Shown here: positions 33,845 through 44,955 of the stretch, one piece after another
Numbering within the stretch: position 1 is the first letter of the stretch
Layout: each line of letters begins with the position of its first letter
From: an uncultured Clostridia bacterium
GTDB taxonomy: Bacteria > Bacillota > Clostridia > Oscillospirales > Acutalibacteraceae
Assembly (NCBI GenBank): GCA_947166135.1
Contig: CAMVDB010000005.1
Coordinates: 1 to 62,003, forward strand
Direction: 5' to 3'
Length of the DNA: 62,003 nucleotides
Made by a program: the position numbers and the translations under genes
Notes under the pieces: model-generated
The model's database searches: none
Told to the model about the DNA's origin: nothing
Seen by the model: only the letters and a program-made list of their open reading frames with translations

Positions 33845-34944
33845 CCCCCACCTCCGACACGGAGCATCGCCGCAGTAGAGATGATCAAAGCGGTCATCAC
33901 AGCGATAATCACAGCCCTGATCAATGATACGACTGATGCTAAAGCGTTAAAGATCGGCGCCGTTGACGCAACAGAAAAAGCGTCTTGAACGACCTTTGCC
34001 GCGCCGAGTGCAAGCGACCAAAGCAATACGCGGATCAGTAAAGGAGCAAAAGCGACAAACAACGCGACAATCACGAACACACCCGCTCCCGAGCGCAGAA
34101 GATCGACGCTGCCCTTGACGGTTCGGTATGCTTCCGCTACGGATGAACCGACCAACGGAATCAAAGAGCTGAGCGTAAACTTTGCGGCTCGTCCCGCGAG
34201 AGATTCACCCGCAGAAGACAGCGCGCCGTTGAATCCGACGACTGCGGTGAATACGGTCATCGTGAAGGTCAACAGCCACTTCATCGCGTTACCCGTCATT
34301 TCGATCAGACCGTTTAGTTTAAGCCGGGAACAGACGCCCGATGATATCGACAGTGATAAAAAAATCTGCAATAAGGGAAATAGTACCGTAGACGACAGCC
34401 ATGTCAGTATGCCCGAAATCCCCATTACCGCAGCATAATATCCCGTTGAGTCCACAACATGTCCGGAGAACACGAGCATACCCGCACTGAGCGCTCCATA
34501 CCCCTGCAGCAGCTTGGTCGAAGCACCGATCACCTCTACCGTATCACTGATCAATCCGCTGACGGGCGGGATCATCACCGAGGCAACATACAGCGCCACT
34601 ACGACTCGCATGATCTCTTGTGTATCGGTATATCGCAATGAATACGTATATGACTCGCCGATCGCAGACAGTATTATGACAGATATCAGAAGGAACAGTA
34701 CAGACAAAGGTGTATTGCTGAATTTCTGCAACAATTCGCTGAGATAATCCATGATTGCCATTGAATCTATCCCGTTATTTATCACGTCATCGACGGAATC
34801 GATCCTGAGCGCTGACGGATCATCGCCCGCCTGTTCTTCCAGCTGTTCGATCTCATGATCAAATCCTGCCGTCTGAGCAGCAGATACATGACATGGAAAG
34901 ACAAAAAGAAGCAATAACCCTGCGATAATCAGTACACGCTTCAT
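33841..34944 (-). CDS. spoIIIAE: Stage III sporulation protein AE
   Basis: A 367-residue polytopic protein with a signal peptide (about 1-22), a short extracellular region and about eight hydrophobic segments; distantly related to the export gate of type III secretion. SLIPLVGSSVAEAYRTVKGS is a recognisable family segment. It overlaps the preceding and following genes by four bases each. Confidence 0.94.
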   Translation of the reverse strand: MKRVLIIAGLLLLFVFPCHVSAAQTAGFDHEIEQLEEQAGDDPSALRIDSVDDVINNGIDSMAIMDYLSELLQKFSNTPLSVLFLLISVIILSAIGESYTYSLRYTDTQEIMRVVVALYVASVMIPPVSGLISDTVEVIGASTKLLQGYGALSAGMLVFSGHVVDSTGYYAAVMGISGILTWLSSTVLFPLLQIFLSLSISSGVCSRLKLNGLIEMTGNAMKWLLTFTMTVFTAVVGFNGALSSAGESLAGRAAKFTLSSLIPLVGSSVAEAYRTVKGSVDLLRSGAGVFVIVALFVAFAPLLIRVLLWSLALGAAKVVQDAFSVASTAPIFNALASVVSLIRAVIIAVMTALIISTAAMLRVGGGG

Positions 34945-35333
34945 GAGATACCACCGAGATTTCGGATCACCTGGATGATCTGCTCAAACAACGGTAAGGC
35001 AGACAACAATACCAGAACCTTACCCGCAAAAGACAGATTCGTCGAGAGTGACATCAGTCCGGCTTCGGTAACACAATCGCAGGTAAACTCCGTGATGTAA
35101 CAAATGCCCATCACCTTGAAGAGAATTGTAAGCTTAGATGGATCTACGCCGCTTTCGCTGAGCAGATCGGATAAGCCAAACAACGTATCGGGTATATGAT
35201 TCAGCACTGATAAAAAGATCAGTACACCGGACGCGATCGACATCAACATTGCGCCGTGAGGACTGTGACCGCGCAGCATCAGCGCGAGCACCGCCGTTAT
35301 GACCGCTACGCCGCAAATCGTAAGAATACTCAT
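34941..35333 (-). CDS. spoIIIAD: Stage III sporulation protein AD
   Basis: A 130-residue membrane protein with four hydrophobic segments. The conserved FKVMGICYITEFTCDCVTEAG is the family signature. It is the membrane-embedded partner of SpoIIIAC and SpoIIIAE; two bases separate it from spoIIIAC. Confidence 0.93.
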   Translation of the reverse strand: MSILTICGVAVITAVLALMLRGHSPHGAMLMSIASGVLIFLSVLNHIPDTLFGLSDLLSESGVDPSKLTILFKVMGICYITEFTCDCVTEAGLMSLSTNLSFAGKVLVLLSALPLFEQIIQVIRNLGGIS

Positions 35334-35335
35334 CG

Positions 35336-35530
35336 TTATAACCCGAATGTATTCTTGACCGTAGTGAACAGGTCGCTGATCTGAGACAATACCATCATCA
35401 GCGCGACCACCAGACCCGCGATCGTCGTAAGTAACGCCTGTTCCTCGCGTCCGCTTCGGATCAAAAGCTGGTTGAGAATCGCCACGATGATACCGATTGC
35501 CGCGATCTTGAATATCATATCAACATCCAT
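35336..35530 (-). CDS. spoIIIAC: Stage III sporulation protein AC
   Basis: A 64-residue protein of two membrane helices (about 5-22 and 32-52). DMIFKIAAIGIIVAILNQLL and the connecting SGREEQA loop are typical of SpoIIIAC. Correct length for the family. Confidence 0.93.
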   Translation of the reverse strand: MDVDMIFKIAAIGIIVAILNQLLIRSGREEQALLTTIAGLVVALMMVLSQISDLFTTVKNTFGL

Positions 35531-35557
35531 ACTATTACCGTCCTTTGTTTTCGGTCA

Positions 35558-36025
35558 CTATATCAAAAGCAGTGACACTACGATTCCTGCCGAAAGAGGT
35601 AAAACCTGATACAGCTTGGATTTCCCGATCACCTCTTCCCCTGCGTCATCCAGCTGTTCCTCTAATAATCGTGAATACATCGCTAAATGTCGCTGTTGGC
35701 TCTCGACATCCGACACGCCCATATTCCTGATAAAGTCAGAAAGGATCTCCCTATCCTTAGCTTTCAGGACGTAGTGAAAACGATCGATGAATTCAAGCCA
35801 CTGAATATCAAACGACTTATCATAGAGAAAATCGTATCCCGCGAAATTATCGCTGAAAAGCTTACATAGATCGCTGTTTTCATACGCAATCATAATAGAC
35901 GCCCTTTGAAACAGCGAGAGAAAGGAAGCGAGGGTATCTTTCCTTCTGATGAGTTTACGAGAATAATATGCGCCAATCAATGCGCCGCTGAACACGATCA
36001 TCATGCACAGTATCAGCTTAATCAT
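35558..36025 (-). CDS. spoIIIAB: Stage III sporulation protein AB
   Basis: A 155-residue protein with an N-terminal helix, a cytoplasmic helical region (about 30-130) and a C-terminal hydrophobic helix (about 137-155). The segment GVSDVESQQRHL matches the family. It resembles the GspF-like platform component. The start at 36025 (MIKLILCM) is chosen because AGGG lies eight bases upstream; in-frame starts at 36031 and 36043 lie deeper in spoIIIAA. Confidence 0.9.
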   Translation of the reverse strand: MIKLILCMMIVFSGALIGAYYSRKLIRRKDTLASFLSLFQRASIMIAYENSDLCKLFSDNFAGYDFLYDKSFDIQWLEFIDRFHYVLKAKDREILSDFIRNMGVSDVESQQRHLAMYSRLLEEQLDDAGEEVIGKSKLYQVLPLSAGIVVSLLLI

Positions 36026-36947
36026 CCCCATCACCCTGATCAATGATCTTAGAGATTCTTCCGACTTGTCCCTTTCCGCTCAGAAAAACAACACTTCGGA
36101 AAGCGCCTGTATGCAGGAGTGAAGCCGTCGCTCTGCGCGTATACAGATCATCGATAGAGGATGCGTGTACCGAAGCGATAAAGGCAACACCGCAGCGTAA
36201 GGAGTCCCGTATCATCTGTAAATCGGAGCGCTCTCCGAGCTCATCACAGACGATTAACTCGGGACTCATGCTGCGAATCGCCGAGGTCACCGCCAGAGCC
36301 TTCGGATAACCGATGAAGATATCACACAAGCCTGTGTCAAAGCCGAATTTACCTCTGTTATAAGCCGTTAACTCGCCGCGCTCGTCCAAAACGCTGACGC
36401 GATGATGATAACCGAGATGGCGTGCATAGTCGCGGATCAAGGTCGTTTTTCCACTCCCGGGCTCACCGCAGATCAAAACACCTTTTAACGGGTCGACCTT
36501 ATCGATCAAGCCTTCGGAACAGCCGAGCACATCCCGCGCAATACGAAAGCTCAGCGTCGTGACATCCCGAATATTGGTGATCCTTCCGTTCTGTACAACC
36601 GCTCTTCCGCTGAGTCCGACGCGCACACCGGAGCCGATCGTAACGAAACCGTTGTTGATCTCCTGCTGGTAAGCATAGACAGAATAGTCACACAGCCGAA
36701 GGATCGTTGATTCTATATCGCTGTGTGAGGAAATTACCGAATCAGCATTATCAGCCGAGTCGGACATGACGCCGGAATTCAATACGCCGTAATAATCCTT
36801 ACCGCAATAAACTGTCACAGGTCTGTCCGAACGCAGTACGATCTCCGTTGCCTTATCTTTATACAGGTTTCTGCACTGCTGTAACGGCGAACGAATATGC
36901 GCAGGAAGTCGTTCGAGGATCTCATCAATGCTGTTATTCTCCATCAT
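36018..36947 (-). CDS. spoIIIAA: Stage III sporulation protein AA (ATPase)
   Basis: A 309-residue secretion-type ATPase thought to energise the SpoIIIA channel. Walker A is CGEPGSGKTTLIRDYA, followed by VLDERGELTAY and the Walker B-like ELIVCDELGE. The start at 36947 or the next codon fits the weak GGACGGTG site; an ATG at 36983 has no site. First gene of the operon spoIIIAA-AH. In Bacillus the operon is read by sigma-E; I could not place a convincing sigma-E promoter. Confidence 0.93.
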   Translation of the reverse strand: MMENNSIDEILERLPAHIRSPLQQCRNLYKDKATEIVLRSDRPVTVYCGKDYYGVLNSGVMSDSADNADSVISSHSDIESTILRLCDYSVYAYQQEINNGFVTIGSGVRVGLSGRAVVQNGRITNIRDVTTLSFRIARDVLGCSEGLIDKVDPLKGVLICGEPGSGKTTLIRDYARHLGYHHRVSVLDERGELTAYNRGKFGFDTGLCDIFIGYPKALAVTSAIRSMSPELIVCDELGERSDLQMIRDSLRCGVAFIASVHASSIDDLYTRRATASLLHTGAFRSVVFLSGKGQVGRISKIIDQGDGDD

Positions 36948-37007
36948 TTCACCGTCCGTTATTTTATGGTTGTAATACAGCATATGTAAATACGGACAAG
37001 ATTAGAA

Positions 37008-37038
37008 CAAAAAAATCCCTGCCATACAGACAGGGATT
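37008..37038 (-). terminator. Terminator of the operon ending with ligA
   Basis: On the minus strand AATCCCTG and CAGGGATT pair and are followed by seven T residues. It separates ligA from the spoIIIA operon. Confidence 0.9.
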
Positions 37039-37048
37039 CGATCATGAT

Positions 37049-39037
<1,989 letters not shown>

Positions 39038-39643
39038 TCACCTGCGCACCGAGGATGTGCCTTTCTCTCTGAGATAAGTGCTCTCGAGATCGGCGAGGTG
39101 AAGCTTTACTGCAAGCGGGTATTTATCATAAGCCTTGCTTACATACATACCGTTATTGTCGTCAAAGCCGCCCATGTGCCAGCGGATCGCCATCGCTTCA
39201 TCAAGTCTGAGACGCATGAAGCGCTCGATCAGGAACACACTTTTCTCACCGTGACCGTAAGGGAAGGTATCTTCGATCGCATAAAAGGGAACCTTCTCCC
39301 ACTGACCGGTCTCGTCATTCTTCACGTTACGAGAGGATACTTTATAGAACTGCGCTTTACATAAGTCGTGAAGAAGGGCACAGATCGCAAAGCTCTCCAT
39401 GCTGTCGGTCTCTTCGTCAAAGTGCTTTTCGACCATCGTACGGAAAACGCTGACCGAATGCATGACAAGACCGTTCTCACATGCGCAGTGATACTTCGTA
39501 CTGGCGGGAGCGGTGAAAAAATCGGTCTTTCGGATCCACTCCAACAACTCGGCAGCGCCGCGACGGGTGATATATTCATTATAGATCTGAATAAACTCTT
39601 CCTTCGCTGTCATATTCTTCTCATTTCCATTGATCTCAGCCAT
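39038..39643 (-). CDS. HD-domain hydrolase
   Basis: A 201-residue protein with an HD phosphohydrolase domain: YHCACENGLVMHSVSVF, LLHDLCKAQF (the HD pair) and later IRWHMGG. Such stand-alone HD proteins act on nucleotides or nucleic acids, but the substrate is unknown. The start at 39643 has GTGAGG six bases upstream. It lies between ywlG and ligA in one tight operon, which may hint at a nucleic-acid or nucleotide role. Confidence 0.83.
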   Translation of the reverse strand: MAEINGNEKNMTAKEEFIQIYNEYITRRGAAELLEWIRKTDFFTAPASTKYHCACENGLVMHSVSVFRTMVEKHFDEETDSMESFAICALLHDLCKAQFYKVSSRNVKNDETGQWEKVPFYAIEDTFPYGHGEKSVFLIERFMRLRLDEAMAIRWHMGGFDDNNGMYVSKAYDKYPLAVKLHLADLESTYLREKGTSSVRR

Positions 39644-39651
39644 AATCTGCC

Positions 39652-40203
39652 TCACAGTAAATCTTCATTATATACAGCACGAGCGCCGCCGATGAACTTC
39701 GCTCTGGTTCGGGCGGATGCGACGAATGCTTCGCCGATCTTCTTTTGCGGCAGGCGCAGAGGAACAGCCGTCTCCTTCAGATGCATGCCGATCAGCGTAC
39801 CGCCGATATCAACGCCTGCATCCGCCTTGATCCTCTCTACAATCACGGGATCATCAAAGCGCGCGTATGCCGTCGTTGCGCTGCTGCCGCCTGCCTTGGG
39901 CTGAGGAACCGCATTGACGATCGGAAGATTCAGCTTAGTCGCAAGCTCACGCTCGATCACCAAGGCACGGTTCAGATGCTCACAGCACTGAGCCGCGAGA
40001 TAGATCCCTTTCTCCTTTAAAAGATCAAAGAAGCCGTCATAGATCGCCGCGGCAATATCCATACTGGAATGAGTGCCGATACGGTCGCCGCCGACCTCAC
40101 TGGTGGAACAGCCGAGAACGACGATCGAACCCTCATGAAGCTTTGCAGTCTCGATCAGCTGTGTAAAGACCGCGTTTGTATCCTTTGTGATCTGTTCAAA
40201 CAT
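39652..40203 (-). CDS. ywlG: YwlG-family protein (TIGR01440)
   Basis: A 183-residue protein of a conserved Firmicute family without an established function. Family segments are VVLGCSTSEVGGDRIGTHSS, AAQCCEHLNRALV and the GGARAVYNEDLL C-terminus; full family length. First gene of the operon with the HD protein and ligA. Confidence 0.9.
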   Translation of the reverse strand: MFEQITKDTNAVFTQLIETAKLHEGSIVVLGCSTSEVGGDRIGTHSSMDIAAAIYDGFFDLLKEKGIYLAAQCCEHLNRALVIERELATKLNLPIVNAVPQPKAGGSSATTAYARFDDPVIVERIKADAGVDIGGTLIGMHLKETAVPLRLPQKKIGEAFVASARTRAKFIGGARAVYNEDLL

Positions 40204-40279
40204 GTTATCACGTCCTATTCATTATAATACATATATCATATCAAATTATCAGAAGAATAATATTCTCATACAGATAAAT

Positions 40280-40313
40280 AAAAGAAAAAGCGGGCACCCG
40301 TCAGGATGCCCGC
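40280..40313 (-). terminator. Terminator of ispH-rpsA
   Basis: Minus-strand GCGGGCA and TGCCCGC form a stem followed by TTTTTCTTTT. Confidence 0.88.
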
Positions 40314-40325
40314 GGCAAAAATCAA

Positions 40326-42401
40326 TTATTCAGCATCCTCGGCAGCGAGAGCTTCTTCGACAGCAGGAACCTCGTCCTCGAGCTCGCGAATAACGGGCTC
40401 AGCGTCGGGCTCGACAACTGCAACGACCTCATCCTCTTCCTCTACGACGGGAGCGGGCTGAGAATCATCGGGAAGCAGAGCACGGATCGACAGGCTGACA
40501 CGCTTCTTCTCGAAGTCGATACCGGTGATCTTAGCCTCTACCACATCGCCGACAGCAAGCTCGTCAGCGGGCTTCTCGATACGCTTGTTGGAGATCTGAG
40601 AAATGTGGATCAGACCGTCGATACCGGGAATGATGTTGGCAAATGCGCCGAAAGCGGTCAGACCGACGACCTTCGCCTTGACAACGGTGCCGACAGGATA
40701 ATCTCTCTCAAGGATGACCCAAGGATTGTCCTCGGTCTTTTTGTAACCAAGAGAAATCTTCTTGGTCTCGGTATTGATGTCCTTGATGTATACCTCTACG
40801 GTATCGCCTACGTTGACGACCTCGCTCGGATGCTTGATACGCAGCCATGACAGCTCGGAGATATGGATCATACCCGAAACACCGCCGAGGTCTACGAACG
40901 CACCGTAGGAAGTCAGGGTGCGGACTACGCCGGTATAGGTCTTGCCGACCTCACAGTTCTCCCAGAACTCAGCACGCTTAGCGTTGAGTTCATCGCGGAG
41001 AACGCTCTTGATGGAGCCGATGATCTTTCTTCTTCTGCCGCGCTGAGAGAACTCGATCAGGCGGAACTGAACCTCCTGACCCTTGAGCTCCTCGAGATTC
41101 GCGTCACGCTCGAGAGCAGCCTGAGAAGCGGGGACAAATACACGGATATCGTTGGAAACGACGATAACACCGCCGGTAACGACCTCGGTAACAAGACCGG
41201 TCAGAACCTGCTTCTCGTCGTAAGCCTTCTGCATCTCCTCGAACCCCTTCTGGGCGTCAACTCTGCGCTTGGAGAGCATGATGGTACCCTCAACGTCGTT
41301 GGTCTTCATAATCAGCAGTTCTACACGATCGCCGACCTTGACAACTTCATCGGCGCTCTGAATCGGAGTGGATGATAACTCGTCAAATGGGATAAAGCCA
41401 GTCTGCTTTCTTCCGTCGACCTCGACATACACCTCGTTCGGTGTAATGCTCGCGACAGTACCCATAACCCTTTCATTAGTGTTCAAACTCTTCAGAGATT
41501 CTTCTAACATCTCCTCAAAGTTCTCAGTTTCGTTTACGCTGGATGTGATGTTTTCACTCATTGTATCCAGTACCTCCTTTATAATCCTTTCCGGTGTAGA
41601 AGCGCCGGCTGTCACGCCAATCAGCTCAGCCTCAGCATACATTTCTGTTTTAAGCTCAGCGGCTGTTTCGATCATGAAGCTTCGCTCACAGTTGTTCTTA
41701 CAAATCTGATAGAGCTTATTTGTATTGGAACTGGAGCGATCGCCGATAATGATCATACAGTCGCATCGCTGTGACAGAGAGTGTGCCTCAACCTGTCTCT
41801 TTGACGTAGCATTACATATTGTATCAAATATTTTGGCATTTGTATATAGTTTTTTCAAAATTTTTAAACAATTTTGCCATATTTTTTTATTAAAAGTTGT
41901 CTGAGCAACCACACAAATGCTTTCTTTTTTCTCTGAAGGAATCATTTTATCCAATTCCTCCAGATCTTGTTCATTCTGAAAGATATAATAATTGCTCACA
42001 CAGTTCGAAAGGATACCCTGTACCTCGGGGTGATTCTCGTCGCCCGCGATCAGGACGGTATAATCCTGTGAGCTCATTTTATAGACGATGCGATGGATCT
42101 TAGACACAAAGGGACAGGTCGCGTCAATATACGCAAGTCCCATATCGTTAAGCTCGCGATAAATATCCCGCTTCACGCCGTGAGAACGGATAATGACAGG
42201 TTGTCTGCCGTTGATCTCGTCGATCGAATCAACGGATACAACACCCATGTCGCTCAGTTCCTTGACGAGTTCTTTATTATGGATGATCGGGCCGAGCGTA
42301 CCGCCGCCCTTCCCCTCCCGGGCTACGTTAAAAGCGATATCGACCGCGCGGTTCACGCCGAAGCAGAAGCCGGCAGACTCAGCGACAATGATCTCAGCCA
42401 T
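40326..42401 (-). CDS. ispH: Fusion of HMB-PP reductase and ribosomal protein S1-like domains
   Basis: A 691-residue two-part protein. The N-terminal half (about 1-285) is IspH, the 4Fe-4S enzyme that makes IPP and DMAPP in the MEP isoprenoid pathway; its three cluster cysteines are in AGFCFGV (C13), DATCPFV and DTICNAT. The C-terminal half (about 330-670) has four S1 RNA-binding domains (for example SYGAFVDLGGVSGMIHISELSW), ending in an acidic tail. This fusion is known from clostridia. The start at 42401 overlaps the end of plsC by eight bases; an in-frame extension upstream lies inside plsC. Confidence 0.95.
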   Translation of the reverse strand: MAEIIVAESAGFCFGVNRAVDIAFNVAREGKGGGTLGPIIHNKELVKELSDMGVVSVDSIDEINGRQPVIIRSHGVKRDIYRELNDMGLAYIDATCPFVSKIHRIVYKMSSQDYTVLIAGDENHPEVQGILSNCVSNYYIFQNEQDLEELDKMIPSEKKESICVVAQTTFNKKIWQNCLKILKKLYTNAKIFDTICNATSKRQVEAHSLSQRCDCMIIIGDRSSSNTNKLYQICKNNCERSFMIETAAELKTEMYAEAELIGVTAGASTPERIIKEVLDTMSENITSSVNETENFEEMLEESLKSLNTNERVMGTVASITPNEVYVEVDGRKQTGFIPFDELSSTPIQSADEVVKVGDRVELLIMKTNDVEGTIMLSKRRVDAQKGFEEMQKAYDEKQVLTGLVTEVVTGGVIVVSNDIRVFVPASQAALERDANLEELKGQEVQFRLIEFSQRGRRRKIIGSIKSVLRDELNAKRAEFWENCEVGKTYTGVVRTLTSYGAFVDLGGVSGMIHISELSWLRIKHPSEVVNVGDTVEVYIKDINTETKKISLGYKKTEDNPWVILERDYPVGTVVKAKVVGLTAFGAFANIIPGIDGLIHISQISNKRIEKPADELAVGDVVEAKITGIDFEKKRVSLSIRALLPDDSQPAPVVEEEDEVVAVVEPDAEPVIRELEDEVPAVEEALAAEDAE

Positions 42402-43011
42402 GCTTCTTAGCCTCGGCAGCAGCGAGATCCTCTTCACGCAGCGCCTTGATATGATCCATGATGACACGGCTTGCGTTACGGAACTCGCGGGCGCCGCCCT
42501 TATCAAAGCCCATATCCTCAAGCGACAGCGGCTTGCCGTAGTGCATGACGAATCTGCCGTTGATAGCGGTATGACAGATCGGGATAACGGGAGTCTTGGT
42601 ATCCCATGCGATCAGGCTGACGCCGTTCTTCGGGGGCAGAAATTCGCCGTCCTTCGATCGGGTACCTTCGATAAAAATACCGATCAGATTGCCTTCCTCC
42701 AGCGCCTTTTCAAAATGACGGATGGAGGAGGTATCGGCTTTACCTCTGCCGACCGGGAATGCGCCTAACTTACGCATGAACCAGTTGAGGAACTTATTTT
42801 GGAAAAGCTCCTCTTTCGCCATGAAGAGTACCTGACGCTTAAGACCCATACCCATAATGATCGGGTCGGACGCAAGGCGGTGATTGGAAGCGAGAATATA
42901 TGAACCCTCAGCGGGCACATTCTCGACGCCTATATATTTCATGCGATGAACCAAGAAGAAAAACGGTTTCAGAAAGCCTCTCCAGAAAAAGTAGAAATGA
43001 TTGCGTTTCAT
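42394..43011 (-). CDS. plsC: 1-acyl-sn-glycerol-3-phosphate acyltransferase
   Basis: A 205-residue membrane-associated acyltransferase making phosphatidic acid. The NHRLASD box (NHxxxxD) is catalytic and IEGTRSKDG binds the glycerol phosphate. It overlaps cmk by four bases and ispH by eight: cmk-plsC-ispH is a conserved clostridial order. Confidence 0.94.
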   Translation of the reverse strand: MKRNHFYFFWRGFLKPFFFLVHRMKYIGVENVPAEGSYILASNHRLASDPIIMGMGLKRQVLFMAKEELFQNKFLNWFMRKLGAFPVGRGKADTSSIRHFEKALEEGNLIGIFIEGTRSKDGEFLPPKNGVSLIAWDTKTPVIPICHTAINGRFVMHYGKPLSLEDMGFDKGGAREFRNASRVIMDHIKALREEDLAAAEAKKHG

Positions 43012-43676
43012 ATATGTTCCCTCATGATATTCAGCAGTTTATTTACGGATGTTTCGAGGTCTTCGCCCGAGGTATCGACGATCACGGCGCTCTCGGCGGG
43101 CTTGAGCGGAGCGACCTCACGATGGGAGTCGGCGTAATCACGCTCGATCACGTCGCTGAGGATATCCTCATATTTCACGTCCATACCTTTCTCGATCAGC
43201 TCATCATAGCGACGGCGGGCTCTACACTCGGGAGAGGCAGAAAGGAAGATTTTCAGCTTCGCATCGGGAAGTACGACCGTACCGATATCTCTGCCGTCCA
43301 TGATGACATTTTCGGTATGCGCCATATCGCGCTGGAGATCGAGCAGGAAAGCTCTGACCTCGGGGATTGCAGAAACAGCGGACGCCATCATCGAGATCTC
43401 CGGCGTGCGGATCAGACCGCTGACGTCCTCCCCGTCGAGCAGGACGATCTGCTCGCCCTTATCGTTGAAGGTCAGTTCAACGCGGATATCATCGAGCATC
43501 GCGGTAATCTCAGGCTGATTCTCTTTCGTATAACCTCTGCGTGAAGCGGCGAGACCGATCGCGCGGTACAGAGCGCCGGTATCCACATAGATAAAGCCGA
43601 GTTCCTTGGCGGCAAGGCGGGCGATGGTGGATTTACCTGCGCCTGCGGGGCCGTCGATAGCAATAGCGATAGACAT
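43008..43676 (-). CDS. cmk: Cytidylate kinase
   Basis: A 222-residue kinase that phosphorylates CMP and dCMP. P-loop DGPAGAGKSTIARL, the GALYRA segment, and MDGRDIGTVVLPDA are diagnostic. Translationally coupled to plsC. Confidence 0.96.
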   Translation of the reverse strand: MSIAIAIDGPAGAGKSTIARLAAKELGFIYVDTGALYRAIGLAASRRGYTKENQPEITAMLDDIRVELTFNDKGEQIVLLDGEDVSGLIRTPEISMMASAVSAIPEVRAFLLDLQRDMAHTENVIMDGRDIGTVVLPDAKLKIFLSASPECRARRRYDELIEKGMDVKYEDILSDVIERDYADSHREVAPLKPAESAVIVDTSGEDLETSVNKLLNIMREHI

Positions 43677-43725
43677 AGTTTCTCCTTAATAACATCGGTC
43701 GGTGACCGGTATTTGATTACAAGTC

Positions 43726-44955
43726 TTAAAAAGCATTCTGTCCGGCTAATCTGCCGGTAGCATAGGCGATCTGTAGGTTAAATCCGCCGGTGTAGGCGTC
43801 GAGATCGAGCACCTCTCCCGCAAAGTACAGCCCCTTGACGAGCTTGCTCTGCATGGTACGGGGATCAACGTCCTTGACGTCTACTCCTCCGTGGGTAACG
43901 ATCGCTTCGTTGATCGGTCGGAAAGAGCGGATAGTCACCTTGAACGCTTTCAGTGTATTCAACAGCGCCTTACGCTGTACGGCGGTAAGCGCATGACATT
44001 TTGTATGAGGAGGGATATCCGCGCGATCAAGGACTACGGGAATCAGCTTCTTCGGGAGCAGCTCTCCGAGAGAATTGATCATATCCTTGTTCGCAAACGC
44101 CGACAGGTCGCGCAGAAGCCGCTTATCCAGCGTTTCTTGATCCAAAGCAGGCTTCAAATCAATGATAACGGTATAACGGTTCGGCGACATATCGCGCATG
44201 TGGGCGCTTGCGGACAACACCATCGGACCGGAAATACCGAAATGCGTAAACAGCATCTCGCCGAAGTCGGAATAAATATCTTTATCTGTATGATTATCAC
44301 GAACGGTCAGGGTGACGTTTTTCAGCGATAAGCCCTGCAGTTCGGGTATATCCTTATCATCGGTATTCAGCGGCACCAATGAAGGCAACAGGGGTGTGAT
44401 GGCATGACCTGCGGATTTTGCGAAGGAATATCCGTCACCGGTAGAGCCGGTCGCCTTGTAGGACAAGCCGCCGCAAGCAACGATCACGCTGTCGGAGAGG
44501 ATTTCTCCGTCATCCAGACGAACGCCCTTGATAAAGCTGTTCTCGATCAGCAACCCCTTCGCTTCTCGGTGGATGATCTCTACCCCGAGCTCAGCAAGCC
44601 AATCGCGGAGGGTATCGACCACATCCGCAGCCTTGTCTGATTCGGGAAATACACGGTTGCCGCGCTCGACCTTTGTTCTCAGTCCTCGTTCTTCAAAGAA
44701 CGCGACGGTATCATAACAGGAGAAGTTGTTCACGGCACTGTAGAGAAAACGCGGATTAGCCGTTACATGAGCGATAAATTCATCGTTATCACAAAAGTTC
44801 GTGATATTACAACGACCCTTGCCGGTGATAGCGAGCTTTCTTCCGACGCGTTGATTCTTCTCAAGCAACACGACGCGCGCGCCGTTCCCGGCGGCAGTAC
44901 CTGCCGCCATCATTCCCGCGGGACCAGCGCCGATAACGATCACATCAGCTTTCAT
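43726..44955 (-). CDS. BaiN/HI0933-family FAD-dependent oxidoreductase
   Basis: A 409-residue flavoprotein. The N-terminal VIVIGAGPAGMMAAGTAA binds FAD and the C-terminal GLYFAGEVLDLDAYTGGFNLQIA is the family signature. Family members include BaiN, a bile-acid-related oxidoreductase, but most are untested. The start at 44955 is where the dinucleotide-binding strand begins; it overlaps the regulator gene by 11 bases. Upstream of the cmk-plsC-ispH cluster, a common clostridial neighbour. Confidence 0.93.
   Translation of the reverse strand: MKADVIVIGAGPAGMMAAGTAAGNGARVVLLEKNQRVGRKLAITGKGRCNITNFCDNDEFIAHVTANPRFLYSAVNNFSCYDTVAFFEERGLRTKVERGNRVFPESDKAADVVDTLRDWLAELGVEIIHREAKGLLIENSFIKGVRLDDGEILSDSVIVACGGLSYKATGSTGDGYSFAKSAGHAITPLLPSLVPLNTDDKDIPELQGLSLKNVTLTVRDNHTDKDIYSDFGEMLFTHFGISGPMVLSASAHMRDMSPNRYTVIIDLKPALDQETLDKRLLRDLSAFANKDMINSLGELLPKKLIPVVLDRADIPPHTKCHALTAVQRKALLNTLKAFKVTIRSFRPINEAIVTHGGVDVKDVDPRTMQSKLVKGLYFAGEVLDLDAYTGGFNLQIAYATGRLAGQNAF

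Noticed and set aside
36948..37005. Possible sigma-E promoter (TACATAT-N13-CATAAAAT) for spoIIIA
   Set aside because: The start would fall inside the ribosome-binding site of spoIIIAA, leaving almost no leader, and the -35 is poor. The true promoter could not be placed.
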